Assembly (NCBI GenBank): GCA_002694065.1
Contig: NZKZ01000201.1
Coordinates: forward strand, 1-7,128
DNA: 7,128 bases
Reading direction: 5' to 3'
Source: Acidiferrobacter sp.
GTDB lineage: Bacteria > Pseudomonadota > Gammaproteobacteria > Arenicellales > UBA868
The notes below the pieces were generated by a model. The model saw nothing but the letters and a program-made list of their open reading frames with translations, was not told the DNA's origin and did no database searches. Both the position numbers and the translations under genes were made by a program. Positions 6,080-7,128 of this stretch are shown piece by piece. The first letter of the stretch is position 1; every line of letters begins with the position of its first letter.

Positions 6080-6110
6080 TTAATAGCGTTTTACAGCGCC
6101 AAGTTATAAT
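6080..6110 (+). promoter_or_regulatory. Candidate promoter of the lipoprotein gene
   Basis: A perfect -10 TATAAT lies at 6105-6110 in AT-rich sequence. The -35 region is poor: TTAATA at 6080-6085 matches 4 of 6 with a 19-base spacer. A good -10 with a weak -35 is what an activator-dependent promoter shows. Predicted start is near 6117, with a leader of about 37 bases. Confidence 0.5.
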
Positions 6111-6122
6111 TAAAAAGTAAAA

Positions 6123-6140
6123 CACAAAGATCCCTTTGTG
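6123..6140 (+). repeat. Perfect 7-bp hairpin in the lipoprotein leader
   Basis: CACAAAG (6123-6129) and CTTTGTG (6134-6140) are exact inverted repeats with the loop ATCC. In the predicted mRNA it would sit near the 5' end, immediately before ATG 6142 and 13 bases before ATG 6154. Roles in mRNA stability or start-site access are possible. The in-frame TTG at 6136 lies inside the stem and is unlikely to be the start. Confidence 0.45.
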
Positions 6141-6153
6141 GATGCAAAAAATC

Positions 6154-6858
6154 ATGAAAAAAATACTGATTCGTGTTGGTGTGCTGATGGCGATTGCGCT
6201 GCCGCTGAGCGGCTGCTCCGATGGCTGGTGCTGGCCTTTTGATTGCACGGCCAGCAAGTCCTCGTCGGGCGTCGTCGATGACAGTGCCAATACAACGACC
6301 ACCACCACGACTGCAGATACCAGCACGTCTACCACCACTGCAGATACCAGTACGACCACGACCACAAGTACGGACAATCCCGGAGCAACCCAAGTCTCCA
6401 ATACTGCCCCGATCACCCCGGGCGGTCAGCAGGAATTTGCATTAAGCAAGGTCAACTGGCTGCATACCAACGTGGCGAGCTGGCCCGTGACACACAACCT
6501 GACAGTCAATCTTGGTGGCGGCACGATCTGTATGGAGTGGGGCGGTACCGCAACATGGCCGACCGCCACCATCCGGCATACCGATGGCACACGGGACATC
6601 AAGGTCAACGCCAACCCCTGGGTTTTCGTATGGCGTAACGGCGCCTGGTATGGAGGCACCTGGGAGTGGATGACCCCCAATGGCAACTGTAAACCCATGA
6701 GAGTCGTTGAAGGCGGCCATATCAAACGGCCCCCCTTGACGAATTGGACTCCGGCCTCCGGAGAAACCCTCTACTTCATGGTGTCTTCACTCGCGCGGGC
6801 CGGTAATCTCAACAATTACCAGGCACGGACCAATGTGGTACGTGTTGTTTGGCCTTGA
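6154..6858 (+). CDS. Predicted outer-membrane lipoprotein with Thr-rich linker and Trp-rich domain
   Basis: This 234-residue protein starts with a lipoprotein signal peptide: MKK, hydrophobic ILIRVGVLMAIALP, and lipobox LSGC with Cys21 as the lipidated residue. Ser at +2 favours outer-membrane sorting under the Lol rule. Next are a short Cys/Trp segment (CSDGWCWPFDC, 21-31) and a Thr/Ser-rich low-complexity linker (about 45-85) containing two nine-residue TTTADTSTx units. The C-terminal domain (about 95-234) is rich in Trp and Gly: VNWLHTNVASWPVT, GGTICMEW, NPWVFVWRNGAWYGGTWEWM (154-173), then GETLYFMVSSLAR and a final NVVRVVWP. I believe similar domains occur in other bacterial secreted proteins, but I cannot name a family or function; Trp-rich beta folds often bind carbohydrate. 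Cys126 and Cys179 could pair. Start ATG 6154 gives the best signal peptide; ATG 6142 is in frame, and neither has a clear Shine-Dalgarno sequence. Preceded by a CRP-type site and promoter. Confidence 0.8.
   Translation: MKKILIRVGVLMAIALPLSGCSDGWCWPFDCTASKSSSGVVDDSANTTTTTTTADTSTSTTTADTSTTTTTSTDNPGATQVSNTAPITPGGQQEFALSKVNWLHTNVASWPVTHNLTVNLGGGTICMEWGGTATWPTATIRHTDGTRDIKVNANPWVFVWRNGAWYGGTWEWMTPNGNCKPMRVVEGGHIKRPPLTNWTPASGETLYFMVSSLARAGNLNNYQARTNVVRVVWP
6304..6357 (+). repeat. Two 27-base tandem repeats in the lipoprotein linker
   Basis: Two adjacent 27-base units (6304-6330 and 6331-6357) share an identical 14-base core ACTGCAGATACCAG at 6310-6323 and 6337-6350, and differ at a few other positions. 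Each encodes a nine-residue TTTADTSTS/T unit. Because the unit is a multiple of three, changes in copy number would alter linker length without frameshift. Confidence 0.8.
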
Positions 6859-7128
6859 GTTAAGGGCGAGGTTGAATTGCACAGGTAGTGATTGGCCTCA
6901 GCTATTCAGGCGAGATTCCCTAGTCCTGCAAAAGCAATGGAGGGCGGACTAGGAGAGTGCCAGACACTTCAGGTGAACAATGATCATATGTTGACCGCTA
7001 ATCACCGCCGTATCTTGTTTGTGGCTTTCGGGCGCATGATGCGTTTGCAACTGAGCTAAATGGCCGACAGGTACTGAAGCTGTCGTCTGACTGTCATGTT
7101 CGATACTCATTTCATTTGTTAGGCTATA
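6859..7128. other. Terminal 270 bases without a supported gene
   Basis: No ORF here has both a ribosome binding site and protein-like features. A 40-codon frame (6937-7059, plus) and a 53-codon frame (6949-7110, minus) exist but look random. Small inverted repeats are CCTAGTCC/GGACTAGG (6919-6953), CGACAG/CTGTCG (7065-7085) and CGCATGATGCG (7033-7043). No T-run terminator for the lipoprotein gene is seen. Confidence 0.5.
6919..6953. repeat. 8-bp perfect inverted repeat with nested hairpin
   Basis: CCTAGTCC (6919-6926) and GGACTAGG (6946-6953) are exact inverted repeats separated by 19 bases. The loop contains a smaller TGC-AAAA-GCA hairpin (6927-6936). No T-run follows, so it is not a standard terminator; it starts 61 bases after the lipoprotein stop and could be a 3' end stability structure or an operator. 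Confidence 0.5.

Noticed and set aside
6015..6416. Minus-strand frame with long valine runs
   Set aside because: It is the antisense of the Thr-rich linker (ACC/ACG codons), a shadow of the lipoprotein gene.
7048..7058. tRNA-like TAGCTCAGTTG box on the minus strand
   Set aside because: The 11-base D-arm/A-box match is not followed by a pairing GAGC, an anticodon arm, a GGTTCGA-type T-loop or an acceptor stem.
6937..7059. 40-codon plus-strand ORF
   Set aside because: No Shine-Dalgarno sequence and no recognisable protein features.
6949..7110. 53-codon minus-strand ORF
   Set aside because: No ribosome binding site, His-rich random-looking product, and its stop lies in the inverted repeat; no support beyond length.
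7118..7124. GTTAGGC as an integron attC core site
   Set aside because: It matches GTTRRRY, but no partner RYYYAAC or inner paired core sites are found in the preceding 140 bases, and no integrase or cassette is visible.

Overview
The window looks like part of a chromosome from a free-living, probably marine gammaproteobacterium. This rests on the proteins: MoeA, MoaB, MoaD and MoaE closely follow the Escherichia coli type, and base composition is moderately GC-rich by eye. The MttB homologue and TauD-type dioxygenase are of kinds common in marine proteobacteria. No species can be named from the sequence.

Left half (1-3747) is a molybdenum cofactor (Moco) island. On the plus strand, the 3' end of moeA (molybdenum insertion) runs directly (TGA followed at once by ATG) into a TauD/TfdA-type Fe(II)/2-oxoglutarate dioxygenase, then a small class I SAM-dependent methyltransferase. 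Converging on these from the minus strand is moaD-moaE, encoding both subunits of molybdopterin synthase. Divergent from moaD is moaB on the plus strand. The short moaD/moaB gap holds a TATAAT box that can be read as overlapping -10 elements for the two directions. moaA, moaC and mogA are not in the window. The dioxygenase and methyltransferase are not Moco genes; their position behind moeA is the unexplained part.

Middle (3775-6018): a minus-strand gene for a small secreted four-cysteine protein converges on moaB. It is followed by about 350 bases (4099-4449) without a confident gene, containing a hairpin, a strong ribosome binding site and a 34-codon candidate small ORF. Next is a full-length trimethylamine methyltransferase (MttB/COG5598) family gene with no in-frame amber codon, so it belongs to the non-pyrrolysine branch of the family.

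Right end (6019-7128): an AT-rich intergenic stretch carries a perfect CRP-type palindrome (TGTGA-N6-TCACA) centred about 61.5 bases before the start point predicted from a TATAAT box, the class I activator geometry. A short hairpin follows, then a predicted outer-membrane lipoprotein with a Thr/Ser-rich repeat linker and a Trp-rich C-terminal domain of unknown function. The last 270 bases show inverted repeats but no supported gene.

Most worth checking: the CRP-type control of the lipoprotein, the lipoprotein's domain, the moeA-dioxygenase-methyltransferase string, and the leader of the MttB-family gene.
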